49,658 nucleotides of DNA from Aalborgiella sp043769295 (GCA_043769295.1 JAYVJL010000147.1:1-49658); one strand, 5' to 3'. Positions 23,720 through 32,505 are shown, counted from the first letter of the stretch. Program-made: numbers and translations. Notes: generated by a model from the letters alone, not told the origin.

Positions 23720-25591
23720 GTGAAGCACCTGAACCGTCCCCTTTTCGCCGCGATGACATTACTGCTGGTATCTGCTAGCGGGTTTTCAATGTCGCTAGGG
23801 TCGTCTACAGGCGCTGTTGTTTTTGGTCGCCCGCTGGATTTGACCATTCAGGCACGCCTGGATGGTCCTTTGGACGAGTCTTCCAACTGCTTTAGCGCCG
23901 AGATTTTTCAAGGGGATGCGCGATTTGACAGCAACCGTATACGTGTTGACGTTAAAGCCGCAGCCAATCCGCTGGAAGCACTGATCCGCATTCGCTCCAC
24001 AGCCACCATCACCGAGCCTTGGGCCAAGGTGATTCTGCGGTCCAACTGCGGCACAAAAATGTCGCGTCAATATGATTTTCTGACCGATTTCAGCTCTGAT
24101 CTGCCTGCTAGTCTGCCCAACACACGCTTGCCTGTGCTGGCTGCGACAACAAGAGACGGACAAGAGTCTGCGGCCGTTTTACCGCCACTCACATCGCTGA
24201 CCGCACCCGCAACAAACAAAGCTTTGACGGCCAAATCGACTGCAATCAAGCAAAAATTAACGGCAGCTGCTGCCGCAAACGAAGTAAATTCTGCAATAGC
24301 AACCGTGACAACAAACACGGATCGCACCACGCCTGTCGCGTCCAATACGCCAGCGGTGCGCCCCGGCCAACTCAAAAGTAGCAACAAACTGGCAGTGAAA
24401 GCCACCGCAGTCGCTGAAGGCAGGTCACGCCTGAAGATGGAAACCTTTGATTTGGCCGATGAGCGGCAAGTGATGCTCAAAATGTCGACGGCCTTGCTGG
24501 CACCCATAGCCTCTGACACGCCGGCCAACGCACAGGCTTTGGCCCAGGCCGCCGCGGTCTGGCGCGCCTTGAATGCCAAGCCTGAAGACGTGGCCGCTGA
24601 TGCGCAAAAACTGCAGGCCACAGCGGCAGAGCTGCAAAATGTCAAAAACGCGGCCTTAAAAGAACAGGCCAGGCTGCAAGAGCGCCTGCGCATGGCGGAA
24701 GAGAAAAAGTTTGCCAACCCTTTGGTCTATGCCCTGCTGGCACTGCTGGTTTTGGCATTCGCGGGTTTGACCTGGATGTGGTGGCGCGCCCGAAAAAGCG
24801 CACAAGCGGGCTATGCTTGGCTGGGCGGTACAACCGTAGCTGCAGAAGCCCTACCCCTGTCCAGCATGGAAGGTGCCGACCCGGTTTTCGTTAACACGGT
24901 GAATATGACCCTAGCGCAGCCAGCGTATGAAGAAGACCCAGCGCCCGCGTTAGTGGCTGTGCAAGAAGCGCCTGTAACCGAAGCACATCCAGAAGTTCAG
25001 TTGGTGCCAGAAACACCGCAGAAAGCGTTAAGTGCGCCCATGATTTTCACCAAGCCGGTACCCAAAGTTGAAGTCCATGTTGACAACAACCCCTTGTGGC
25101 CAGCCGAGGCCCCCTCAGCCAAACACACTGACAGCCCCGAAATGTTGGTGCTCACGCCGACAGAAGCCTTCATTCGGCCCATCACGCAGCCCGAACCAGA
25201 GCTGCACGCCACGACACCCTACCCACAGGTGGCGCAGGAAGCCAAGGTTGATTTGCCGCTGCCGTTGCAAAAAGTCATCGCGCCGCCAGAGACACTCAAT
25301 ATTGATCTCGATTTCTCCAAAATATCAGCCCCAGCAGCACGCGTGGCAGCGAGCGCCAAAAACAAACACGTTGATAAGCACAGCGACAACCACATCGAGT
25401 TTTACACCGACGATGGACATGCCCAGGCCAATGAGCCCAAACCCAAAAGCCTGCCACCCCTGCCCAAGTCCACGCATAAACCACACAAGCCGGCAACCCC
25501 TGCGGCCTTGGACCACAAAAGCAATCTGATTGATTTTGAGTCCTTTGCCACGCCCCCTGTCCCTTCGCGTTCTTCGCGTTTCACAGGCTAG
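23720..25591 (+). CDS. FimV-like membrane protein
   Basis: 623 residues. The signal-like N-terminus (LFAAMTLLLVSASGFSMSLG) precedes GAVVFGRPLDLTIQARLD, similar in position and style to the 'LNQPLxAxIxL' start of FimV/TspA proteins. Then come a Thr/Ala-rich low-complexity segment, a coiled coil (about residues 290-330), one membrane helix (YALLALLVLAFAGLTWMWW, about 335-355) and a long Pro/Glu-rich tail with no clear domain. FimV proteins bind peptidoglycan and organise pili and polar complexes; that role is an inference. The start is GTG at 23720 with GAAGAA before it; the next ATG (23753) would cut the signal peptide. Confidence 0.7.
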   Translation: MKHLNRPLFAAMTLLLVSASGFSMSLGSSTGAVVFGRPLDLTIQARLDGPLDESSNCFSAEIFQGDARFDSNRIRVDVKAAANPLEALIRIRSTATITEPWAKVILRSNCGTKMSRQYDFLTDFSSDLPASLPNTRLPVLAATTRDGQESAAVLPPLTSLTAPATNKALTAKSTAIKQKLTAAAAANEVNSAIATVTTNTDRTTPVASNTPAVRPGQLKSSNKLAVKATAVAEGRSRLKMETFDLADERQVMLKMSTALLAPIASDTPANAQALAQAAAVWRALNAKPEDVAADAQKLQATAAELQNVKNAALKEQARLQERLRMAEEKKFANPLVYALLALLVLAFAGLTWMWWRARKSAQAGYAWLGGTTVAAEALPLSSMEGADPVFVNTVNMTLAQPAYEEDPAPALVAVQEAPVTEAHPEVQLVPETPQKALSAPMIFTKPVPKVEVHVDNNPLWPAEAPSAKHTDSPEMLVLTPTEAFIRPITQPEPELHATTPYPQVAQEAKVDLPLPLQKVIAPPETLNIDLDFSKISAPAARVAASAKNKHVDKHSDNHIEFYTDDGHAQANEPKPKSLPPLPKSTHKPHKPATPAALDHKSNLIDFESFATPPVPSRSSRFTG

Positions 25592-25602
25592 AGCGCATCA
25601 CA

Positions 25603-26727
25603 TCAGGCAAACACACCCGCTGTGTCCTGCATGCGGCTGGACACTTCACCCAAGTGATGCAAGGTGTCGCCAAAAGTCATCTCCAACTGCGTCAGGTACT
25701 TGAAATAATGGCTGACGATGTACTCGTCCGTCACGCCAATACCGCCGTGCAATTGCACCGCTTGTTGGCCGACAAAGCGCATGGAGTTACCCAGCTGGTA
25801 CTTGGCGCGTGCCATGGCTGCGCGTCGCTCATCGGCGGGGGCGTTGAGCTTTAAGGCAGCGTAGTAGCTCATGGAGCGGGCGAGTTCCAGCTGCATCTTG
25901 ACATCGGCCATGCGGTGGCGCAGCGCCTGAAAGCTGCTGATGACCACACCAAACTGCTTGCGTGTGTTCATGTATTCGGCCGTGATGGCCACGGTTTTGT
26001 CCATCGCACCCACGGCTTCAGCGCAGGTCGCGGCAATACCAATATCCACACCATGCTCCAGCGCCGTCAAACCATCCAAAGTGATCAGCTGCGCCGGGCT
26101 GTTGACCAAGGTTACTTCTGCGGCACGGCTGCCGTTTTGGGTGCCATAACCGGTTGTCATCACACCAGCAGCGCCGCGTTCGACCAAAAACAGCGCCATT
26201 TTGCCGTCTAGCATGGCGGGCACCAGAAAGGCGTCGGCCTTGTCACCTGCTGGCACTACGCTTTTGATAGCATCCAAGGTATATTTATCGCCGGCTACAT
26301 CTATTTTTGTCGCTTTTGATGCACAAACATCCAATTTGTAGCGCGCAGCGCGTTCTTGGTAGGCCAAGACGACCAGTGCTTCACCCGCCGCGATTTTGGG
26401 CAACCAGGCCGCTTTGAGGGCGGCCGGCGCGTAACCGGACAGCACGCCGCTGGAAATCAACGTTTGCGCAAAAGGCTCCAGCACGATGCCGCGCCCCAGC
26501 TCTTCCATCACCACCATGCCTTCAACCGGACCCAAGCCCAAACCACCGTCGGCTTCGGAGATGTACAAACCGCCCAGACCCAGTTCGTTCAGCTCATCAA
26601 ACGCTTCTTTGGAAAAACCGCCAGCGGCTTCGATGCTGCGGCGGCGCTCAAAGCTGTAACCCTTGTCCACCCATTTGCGTACCGCGTCGCGCAGTTGTTC
26701 TTGGTCGTCTGTGAAATCGAAATTCAT
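25603..26727 (-). CDS. Acyl-CoA dehydrogenase (small-subunit type)
   Basis: 374 residues. N-terminus MNFDFTDDQEQLRDAVRKW and C-terminal motifs YMNTRKQFG and QLHGGIGVTDEY identify the acyl-CoA dehydrogenase family, which uses FAD to make 2-enoyl-CoA. It pairs with the next gene upstream (14 bp gap) as in PimC/PimD-type two-subunit enzymes. The usual catalytic-base position is degenerate, as often in this partner. Residues 144-158 coincide with a degenerate 43-bp repeat; family proteins also have a Y-x-L-x-x-x-K pattern there, so this could be chance. AGGA lies 9 nt before the ATG. Confidence 0.9.
   Translation of the reverse strand: MNFDFTDDQEQLRDAVRKWVDKGYSFERRRSIEAAGGFSKEAFDELNELGLGGLYISEADGGLGLGPVEGMVVMEELGRGIVLEPFAQTLISSGVLSGYAPAALKAAWLPKIAAGEALVVLAYQERAARYKLDVCASKATKIDVAGDKYTLDAIKSVVPAGDKADAFLVPAMLDGKMALFLVERGAAGVMTTGYGTQNGSRAAEVTLVNSPAQLITLDGLTALEHGVDIGIAATCAEAVGAMDKTVAITAEYMNTRKQFGVVISSFQALRHRMADVKMQLELARSMSYYAALKLNAPADERRAAMARAKYQLGNSMRFVGQQAVQLHGGIGVTDEYIVSHYFKYLTQLEMTFGDTLHHLGEVSSRMQDTAGVFA
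26255..26297 (+). repeat. 43-bp bipartite repeat, degenerate copy F (inside acyl-CoA dehydrogenase)
   Basis: GCCGGCTA is exact at 26290-26297. The 17-nt arm region placed at the family's exact distance matches copy A at 11/17 positions, ending GATAGC. Weak by sequence, but the spacing fits exactly. Confidence 0.4.
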
Positions 26728-26741
26728 ATTTTTATTCCTAA

Positions 26742-27947
26742 TTAACCTAAGACTGTCTGGGAAACGATGTTGCGCTGCACTTCATTGGAGCCGCCGTAGA
26801 TCGTGGTTTTGCGCATGTTGAAGTAGGTGCTCGCCAGCGGGGCGCAATGGGCTGCGCCCCCCGGGAAGGCTTGCAACCCGGTTCCAGCTTGGTCACCCTG
26901 CCAACCGGCTTCCATGGCCTCTTTGATCAGCGGCAGCGCATACGGACCAGCGGCCAGCATCATCAGCTCGGAATAACGCTGCTGAATTTCACTGCCCCGG
27001 ATTTTCAGCAAACCGGCCACATCGAGCGAATTTTTACCCGATTTCTCGGCGCTCAGCACCCGCAGCACCATCATCTCCAGCGCCACCACGTCCACCTCCA
27101 TCTTGGCGATTTCGTCTCGGAAGCGCGGGTCATCCCACACACCTTCGGCTTTGGCGATGCGTTTCAAACGTTCCAGCTCGCGTTTGGAACGGTTCACATC
27201 GGCGATGTTGGTGCGCTCGTGGCTGAGCAGGTGTTTGGCATAGGTCCAGCCTTTGTTTTCTTCGCCGATCAGGTTCTCGGCAGGCACTTCAACATTGTCA
27301 AACCAGACTTCGTTGACCTCGCACTCGCCGTCCAGCAGCTTGATGGGGCGCACGGTGACGCCTTTGGACTTCATATCGATCAGCAAAAAGCTGATGCCGG
27401 TTTGCGGTTTGCCTTCGTTGCTGGTGCGCACCAGACAGAAAATCCATTCGCCATACTGGCCCAGTGTCGTCCAGGTTTTTTGGCCGTTGACGATGTATTT
27501 GTCACCCACATGTTCAGCTTTGCACTTGACCGAGGCCAAGTCCGAACCCGAACCAGGCTCGCTGTAACCCTGGCTCCACCACACTTCGCCGCTGGCGATG
27601 CCGGGCAGATGTTGCTGCTGTTGTTTGGCATTGCCAAACGCCATGATCACGGGTGCGACCATGACAGGGCCGAAAGGGATGACGCGGGGCGCACCGGCCA
27701 GCGCGCATTCTTCTTCAAACAGGTGCTTTTGCACCGCGTTCCAGCCCGGACCACCGAACTCTTTGGGCCAGCCATGTCCCAGCCAGCCTTTTTTGCCCAG
27801 AATCTTGGCCCAGTTTTGCATGTCATCGCGGGTCAAATGCAATGAGTTGAAGACCTTGTGTGAGATCTCGCTTGGCAGGTTGTCGCGCACCCAGGACCGG
27901 ATGTCTTCGCGAAACTGCTGCTCTTCAGACGTGAACGCCAAATCCAT
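26742..27947 (-). CDS. Acyl-CoA dehydrogenase (large-subunit type)
   Basis: About 401 residues. MDLAFTSEEQQFREDIRSWVRDNLP at the N-terminus, WWSQGYSEPGSGSDLAS and GQKTWTTLGQYGEWIFCLVRT in the flavin-binding middle domain, and YFNMRKTTIYGGSNEVQRNI at the C-terminus are family hallmarks; the layout matches the larger partner (PimC-like) of two-subunit acyl-CoA dehydrogenases. The ATG at 27947 has AGGGG upstream; the frame extends eight codons further without support. It is the first gene of the pair. An imperfect palindrome about 70-80 bp upstream may be a TetR-type operator. Confidence 0.91.
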   Translation of the reverse strand: MDLAFTSEEQQFREDIRSWVRDNLPSEISHKVFNSLHLTRDDMQNWAKILGKKGWLGHGWPKEFGGPGWNAVQKHLFEEECALAGAPRVIPFGPVMVAPVIMAFGNAKQQQQHLPGIASGEVWWSQGYSEPGSGSDLASVKCKAEHVGDKYIVNGQKTWTTLGQYGEWIFCLVRTSNEGKPQTGISFLLIDMKSKGVTVRPIKLLDGECEVNEVWFDNVEVPAENLIGEENKGWTYAKHLLSHERTNIADVNRSKRELERLKRIAKAEGVWDDPRFRDEIAKMEVDVVALEMMVLRVLSAEKSGKNSLDVAGLLKIRGSEIQQRYSELMMLAAGPYALPLIKEAMEAGWQGDQAGTGLQAFPGGAAHCAPLASTYFNMRKTTIYGGSNEVQRNIVSQTVLG

Positions 27948-28018
27948 ATTTCTACCCCTAAAAATGATCAAAAATTAACGCGGCACGCACTGTAAAAGCA
28001 CGACATCTGGACTTTAGC

Positions 28019-28030
28019 ACGGTCGTTCGT
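28019..28030. promoter_or_regulatory. Possible TetR-type operator before the acyl-CoA dehydrogenase pair
   Basis: ACGGTCGTTCGT is an imperfect palindrome of the form ACGnnCGnnCGT, 72-83 bp upstream of the 27947 start. TetR-family regulators of acyl-CoA metabolism often use CG-step palindromes like this; no regulator gene is nearby in the window. Low confidence. Confidence 0.25.
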
Positions 28031-28068
28031 TTTTATTTGTCCAATTCGAGACATCATGATGACATCCA

Positions 28069-28866
28069 CTAGGCCACCGGCAAACCCAGTTCCTTGCACA
28101 GGCTTTGCACTGTTTCACGCAGCGCCGCCACCTCCAGCTCCAGACTGCTGATGCGCAGGTGGATGACCGATCCTTCATTGGTTGCCAGCTCCTGCGCCTC
28201 GTTTTCGGTGGCCAGCAACGTCAAATCGATGGGGCCACACAGCAGATGGGCCCAGCGCTGCTCGCGCGCACCGGGGGCGCGGGGCAGTTTTTGCACCAAG
28301 GGGCCGCCTTTGTCGGCAGAACGCTCTTGCAGTTCGTCCAAAAAGCCTTCTACTGACGAAATATCGGCAAATTTGTACCAGCGCTCGGTGTTGAGGCGCA
28401 GCTCACCCGCCGTTTGCGGGCCGCGCAGTATCAACAGCCCCAACAGCACGGCCGATTGTTCGGGCACGCCCACCGCGCGCTGGAAGTTGTGCTCAAACCG
28501 CGTGCTGCGGCTGCCGCTGACTTCGCGCACCAAGGGTTGTGCATTGGAGTTTGCTATTGATTTAAGAGCTGTCAAAGCTTGTGATACGACAGCTTCATCC
28601 ACATCCATGGTCGGAAAACGACTGCTTTTCTGGTTGCAACCAGTCACCACGGCGTTGAGCGTGAGCGGATAGCTGTCGGGAACGGTACGGGCTTTTTCCA
28701 TCAAAGTGCCCAACACCCGTGCCTCGATGGCGCTCAAGATTGGCAAGTTTGCGGGGTTGGCGGTGTTCTTGGTGATGTTCTTGGTGATGTTCTTGGTGAT
28801 GTTCTGGGCTGTGTTCTGGGTTGTGTTCTGGGTTGTGTTCTGGGTTGTGTCAGCGGTGTGTTCCAA
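28069..28866 (-). CDS. yceH: YceH family protein (DUF480)
   Basis: Core blocks LSAIEARVLGTLMEKARTVPDSYPLTLNAVVTGCNQKSSR, VLLGLLILRGPQTAGELRLNTER and QRWAHLLCG identify the YceH winged-helix family, of unknown function. A C-terminal coiled coil (ISSLELEVAALRETVQSL) is typical. The start is unclear: TTG at 28866 includes an Asn/Thr/Gln/Lys repeat encoded by seven 12-bp tandem repeats, while TTG at 28746 would leave the repeats in the leader and give a family-sized 225 residues. The segment SIANSNAQP in the first domain is extra relative to the family and overlaps a degenerate 43-bp repeat. Divergent from purN. Confidence 0.85.
   Translation of the reverse strand: MEHTADTTQNTTQNTTQNTAQNITKNITKNITKNTANPANLPILSAIEARVLGTLMEKARTVPDSYPLTLNAVVTGCNQKSSRFPTMDVDEAVVSQALTALKSIANSNAQPLVREVSGSRSTRFEHNFQRAVGVPEQSAVLLGLLILRGPQTAGELRLNTERWYKFADISSVEGFLDELQERSADKGGPLVQKLPRAPGAREQRWAHLLCGPIDLTLLATENEAQELATNEGSVIHLRISSLELEVAALRETVQSLCKELGLPVA
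28553..28595 (+). repeat. 43-bp bipartite repeat, degenerate copy H (inside yceH)
   Basis: The left arm GCTATTGATTTAAGAGC matches copy A at 15/17. The 18-nt spacer matches 10/18 and ends GATAC, and the right box is GACAGCTT (5/8). The right part also encodes residues that align to YceH, so only the left part is convincingly repeat-derived. Confidence 0.5.
28764..28847. repeat. Seven 12-bp tandem repeats at the yceH/purN divergent junction
   Basis: Three identical units TGTTCTTGGTGA, then one TGTTCTGGGCTG and three identical TGTTCTGGGTTG, without gaps. On the minus strand they would encode Asn-Ile-Thr-Lys and Asn-Thr-Thr-Gln repeats. They end 49 bp before the purN start. Runs of identical units suggest recent slippage. 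Confidence 0.9.
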
Positions 28867-28896
28867 GGCGATAATTCCAAGTATGGTGAAAAATGT

Positions 28897-29487
28897 ATGA
28901 AGAGTATGAAGAGTATCGTTATTTTGATCTCCGGTAGCGGCTCCAACATGGCGGCTATCGTACAAACCGCAAAAAATCAGGGTTGGCAGAATAAATTTGG
29001 CGCGCAGGTGGCTTTGGTTCTCAGCAACAAGGTCGATGCAGGCGGTTTGGCGATTGCGCGCGCGCACGGCATCGCCACCGCGAGCATCGACCACACCGCT
29101 TTTGCCTCACGCACCGCGTTTGACGCCGAGCTGATCCGCCAGATCGACCCATATGCACCTCTTCTGGTCGTTTTAGCGGGGTTTATGCGGATTCTGACGC
29201 CTGAATTTGTCGCGCATTACGAAGGACGGCTGCTCAACATCCACCCATCACTCTTGCCGGCCTTCACCGGCTTGCACACCCACCAGCGCGCGATTGACGC
29301 AGGCTGCCGTATCGCAGGTGCCACGGTACACCGCGTGACAGCTGAGCTGGACGTTGGACAGATTTTGGCGCAGGCAGCGGTACCCATCTTGACGACGGAT
29401 ACCGCCACCACACTGGCGGCGCGTGTACAAACGCAGGAGCATTTGATTTACCCGCAGGCGATTGCGGCCCTGCTAGCGAAGCAGTAA
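28897..29487 (+). CDS. purN: Phosphoribosylglycinamide formyltransferase PurN
   Basis: 196 residues. It transfers formyl from N10-formyl-tetrahydrofolate to GAR in purine synthesis. Motifs: IVILISGSGSNMAAI at the N-terminus, LSNKVDAGGLAIARAHGI, VVLAGFMRILTPEFV, LNIHPSLLPAFTGLHTHQRAIDAG with the catalytic N/H, and ATVHRVTAELDVG with the aspartate. The ATG at 28897 has GGTGA upstream; ATG 28906 is nearly equal and gives a more standard N-terminus. The promoter would fall in or beside the 12-bp tandem repeats. Confidence 0.96.
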   Translation: MKSMKSIVILISGSGSNMAAIVQTAKNQGWQNKFGAQVALVLSNKVDAGGLAIARAHGIATASIDHTAFASRTAFDAELIRQIDPYAPLLVVLAGFMRILTPEFVAHYEGRLLNIHPSLLPAFTGLHTHQRAIDAGCRIAGATVHRVTAELDVGQILAQAAVPILTTDTATTLAARVQTQEHLIYPQAIAALLAKQ

Positions 29488-29547
29488 AACCGACGCAAAG
29501 TGATCGGTTCTGGCAGCGTGGCATCCGCGTTTTGAAGGTGCACAATT

Positions 29548-29590
29548 GCTATTAATTAAATAGCATATAAGTCAATGAATACGACGGCTA
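29548..29590 (+). repeat. 43-bp bipartite repeat, copy E (intergenic)
   Basis: GCTATTAATTAAATAGC, 18 nt ending AATGAATAC, then GACGGCTA, followed like copy A by GATGC and T-runs. It lies between the converging purN and DUF1653 genes. The arm bases still pair, while the spacer and box have drifted. Confidence 0.8.
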
Positions 29591-29618
29591 GATGCCTTTT
29601 TTACCCCCAAATTTGCAT

Positions 29619-29912
29619 TTAGAGCTGTTTTTCAGTGTTTTGGGTGCCTAGAAAGCTGAATCTGGGCTGCTCTACCCCCTCAATCACCAGGCTTTCGTTG
29701 AACATGGCAGCTGGGCGCACCCACAGGCCGTGCTCGCCATAGAGAGCGCGGTACAGGGTCATGGGCAACAAATCCTCCGAGTGGCGCACGGTGCCGACCA
29801 CCTCGTACAAACCGCCTTTGTAATGGCGGTAAAAGCCGGGCGGCGTGGTGATCAAGGGCGGCAAATGGTCAGTCAATGGGTCAACAATTGGGGCAACAAG
29901 CGTTTGATTCAT
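29619..29912 (-). CDS. DUF1653 domain protein
   Basis: 97 residues from ATG 29912. The motif PGFYRHYKGGLYEVVGTVRHSED followed by LYRALYGEHGLWVRPAAMF is the complete DUF1653 domain, a small beta-rich fold of unknown function. The frame extends to a GTG at 29990, but that would overlap the divergent methyltransferase start and precede the conserved region by 50 residues. The two divergent starts are 68 bp apart, so they probably share a promoter region. Confidence 0.88.
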   Translation of the reverse strand: MNQTLVAPIVDPLTDHLPPLITTPPGFYRHYKGGLYEVVGTVRHSEDLLPMTLYRALYGEHGLWVRPAAMFNESLVIEGVEQPRFSFLGTQNTEKQL

Positions 29913-29980
29913 CCCCACAGCATAGCCTGAAGCTTGGCCTGAAATCAGCCCGCCATGCCCAAGCGTGGGACAATCGGAGG

Positions 29981-31276
29981 ATGCATCCACAACATATATT
30001 AGAAGCCTGTACCGAACTGGTGCGGCTGACCCTCAAATTTGACCACCCGACCGACGCCATCGTCGCCAAGTTCTTCCGTGACAACAGGGGCTTTGGGCCG
30101 CGCGAGCGCGCCACGTTGACCGACACCGTCTACAACATCCTGCGCAATAAGCTGCGCTTTGATCACTTTGCGCCTTCCGGCAGCGGTGGCAAGGAGCGCC
30201 GGCTGGCGATTTTGGGCTTTGCCGCGCCGCGCCCGTTTCTGGAAGGTGCGATCAATGAGCAAGAGCTGGCTTGGATCAAAAAAATCGACGCCATCAAGAC
30301 CGACGACCTGCTGGACCGCCATCGCCACAACCTGCCCGAGTGGCTGGTGGCCCCACTCAAAGAGCAGCTGGAACACAAAAAAGGCGCTGGTTTTTGGCAA
30401 TATGTCGAGTCCTTGAACAACAACCCCGGCTTGGACCTGCGCGTCAACATGCTGACCGACAAACGCGACGACGTAGCCAAAGAACTGGCCAAGGTCGCCA
30501 TCAAGTCCGAGCCGACGCCTTATTCCCCCTGGGGTTTGCGGGTCGCCGACAAAGCCGCTCTGCGCAATTTAAGCGTCTACAAACGCGGTGCGATCGAGGT
30601 GCAGGACGAAGGCTCGCAGCTGCTGGCGCTATTGGTCGATGCCAAACGCGGCGAGATGGTCGCCGACTTCTGCGCCGGCGCCGGCGGCAAAACGCTGGCG
30701 TTGGGCGCGTCCATGCGCAACACGGGTCGTTTGTACGCGTTTGACACCTCGGCGCACCGCCTGGAAGCGCTGAAACCGCGTCTGGCGCGCAGCAGCTTGT
30801 CCAACATCCACCCCAGCGCCATCGCCCATGAACGGGACGAGCGCATCAAGCGCCTGGCCGGCAAGATGGACCGCGTGCTGGTCGACGCGCCGTGTTCGGG
30901 TTTGGGCACGCTGCGCCGCAACCCGGCCTTGAAATGGCGTCAAACCCCGCAAGGCATCGAAGAAATGGCGAAGCTGCAGACGGCGATTTTACAAAGTGCA
31001 TCCCGCCTGGTGAAATCTGGCGGACGCCTGGTGTATGCCACCTGCAGTTTGTTAAAGGATGAAAACGAAACGATTGCGCTGCAGTTCTCTGCCGCCAACC
31101 CCGAGTTTGAGATGCTGCAAGTGGGTGATGTGTTGAACCAGCTCAAGGTAGCCAACGCTGAGACTTTGTGCTCAGGTACGGGCATCGAAGGCAGCACAGG
31201 GCTAGAATATTTGCGTTTATGGCCCCATATCCACGCTACGGATGGTTTTTTCGCTGCTGTTTGGCAGAAAAAGTGA
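29981..31276 (+). CDS. RsmB/NOP-family RNA m5C methyltransferase
   Basis: 431 residues. SAM-binding motif VADFCAGAGGKTLALGASM, then DAPCSGLGTLRRNPALKW with one active-site cysteine and YATCSLLKDENE with the catalytic cysteine: the two-cysteine arrangement of RNA 5-methylcytosine methyltransferases. The ~120-residue N-terminal helical domain (ILEACTELVRLTLKFDHPTDAIVAKFFRDNRGFGPRERA) lets it differ from classical RsmB, so the rRNA target is uncertain. GGAGG is immediately next to the ATG at 29981, which is unusually close. The desaturase follows after 17 bp. Confidence 0.9.
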   Translation: MHPQHILEACTELVRLTLKFDHPTDAIVAKFFRDNRGFGPRERATLTDTVYNILRNKLRFDHFAPSGSGGKERRLAILGFAAPRPFLEGAINEQELAWIKKIDAIKTDDLLDRHRHNLPEWLVAPLKEQLEHKKGAGFWQYVESLNNNPGLDLRVNMLTDKRDDVAKELAKVAIKSEPTPYSPWGLRVADKAALRNLSVYKRGAIEVQDEGSQLLALLVDAKRGEMVADFCAGAGGKTLALGASMRNTGRLYAFDTSAHRLEALKPRLARSSLSNIHPSAIAHERDERIKRLAGKMDRVLVDAPCSGLGTLRRNPALKWRQTPQGIEEMAKLQTAILQSASRLVKSGGRLVYATCSLLKDENETIALQFSAANPEFEMLQVGDVLNQLKVANAETLCSGTGIEGSTGLEYLRLWPHIHATDGFFAAVWQKK

Positions 31277-31293
31277 TAGGACACAAGAAAGAT

Positions 31294-32505
31294 ATGACTT
31301 TGATGACTACTTTATTCAATGACGTTTTGAACTGGGCTGGCCACGGCTTGTTGGACTTCAGTTGGTGGCAGATCGTGCTGTACACACTGCTGACCACGCA
31401 CATCACCATTGCCAGCGTCACCATCTACCTGCACCGCCATCAGGCGCACCGGTCTATGGATTTGCACCCCGCTGTGGCGCATTTTTTCCGCTTTTGGCTG
31501 TGGCTGGGCACCGGCCAGGTGACCAAGGAATGGGTCGCCATCCACCGCAAACACCACGCCAAATGCGAAACCATGGACGACCCGCACAGTCCACACGCGC
31601 ATGGCATCAAAACCGTGTTTTGGACCGGTGCCGAACTGTACCGCAAAGAATCCAAAAATCAGGAAACATTAGCCAAATACAGCCACGGCACACCGACCGA
31701 CTGGGTGGAACGCAACATCTACTCACGTTTTAGCTGGCAAGGCGTGGCTTTGATGCTGATCATCAATCTGGCGCTGTTTGGCGCAGCGGGCTTGACGGTC
31801 TGGGCCGTACAAATGGCCTGGATCCCAGTCACTGCGGCGGGCATCATCAACGGCATCGGCCACTACTGGGGCTACCGCAACTTTGAGGCACCGGATGCCA
31901 GCACCAACATCACCCCATGGGGTATTTTGATTGGCGGCGAAGAACTGCACAACAACCACCACACCTACCCCACATCAGCTAAATTTTCGGTCAAACCTTA
32001 TGAATTTGACATCGGCTGGGTCTACATCAGCGTGATGCAAAAGTTGGGTCTGGCCAAGGTGAAGAAAACACCGCCCAAGCTGCAACGCGGCGACATGTTG
32101 CCTGTGGCGACTGAAAAAACTTTGGAGGTCTTGATTACCAACCGCTATGAAGTCATGGCCGGCTACGCCCACGGCTTGCGCAACGCCTGCAAAGCTGAAA
32201 TGGCCCTACTCAAAGCCAAACGCGGCGACATGACCACGCTCTTGGCTGCCAAGCGCTGGCTGCACCGCGACACCGACAAAGTGCCTGCCAATGCGCTGCC
32301 CCACCTTGCCCAAGCCCGTGCGGAACACCCGATTTTGGACAAAATGGTCACCATGCGTGAAGAGCTGCGTCAGTTGTGGCTCAACACCTCCATGTCTCGC
32401 GAGCATTTGACGGCAGAGCTTGCAGCCTGGTGCCACCGCGCGGAAGCCAGTGGGATTGCCGCGCTGCAAGAATTCTCCATGATGCTGCGTACGGCAAAAG
32501 CTTAA
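31294..32505 (+). CDS. Membrane fatty-acid desaturase (DesA/delta-9 type)
   Basis: 403 residues. Three histidine boxes that bind the di-iron centre are present: HRHQAHR, HRKHH and HNNHH (before TYPTSAKFSV). Hydrophobic segments LLDFSWWQIVLYTLLTTHITIASVTIY, ALMLIINLALFGAAGLTVW and following span the inner membrane. It introduces a double bond into acyl chains, adjusting membrane fluidity. The ~120-residue helical C-terminus (LPVATEKTLEVLITNRYEVMAGYAHGLRN...) is longer than in minimal desaturases but seen in this proteobacterial subgroup. ATG at 31294; a longer frame overlaps the upstream gene and is not credible. Confidence 0.92.
   Translation: MTLMTTLFNDVLNWAGHGLLDFSWWQIVLYTLLTTHITIASVTIYLHRHQAHRSMDLHPAVAHFFRFWLWLGTGQVTKEWVAIHRKHHAKCETMDDPHSPHAHGIKTVFWTGAELYRKESKNQETLAKYSHGTPTDWVERNIYSRFSWQGVALMLIINLALFGAAGLTVWAVQMAWIPVTAAGIINGIGHYWGYRNFEAPDASTNITPWGILIGGEELHNNHHTYPTSAKFSVKPYEFDIGWVYISVMQKLGLAKVKKTPPKLQRGDMLPVATEKTLEVLITNRYEVMAGYAHGLRNACKAEMALLKAKRGDMTTLLAAKRWLHRDTDKVPANALPHLAQARAEHPILDKMVTMREELRQLWLNTSMSREHLTAELAAWCHRAEASGIAALQEFSMMLRTAKA

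Noticed and set aside
26847..27845. 332-codon open frame on the plus strand
   Set aside because: Antisense shadow of the acyl-CoA dehydrogenase gene, Phe/His-rich shadow composition.
28764..28847. CRISPR array
   Set aside because: The units are 12 bp, contiguous and without spacers; a simple tandem repeat.
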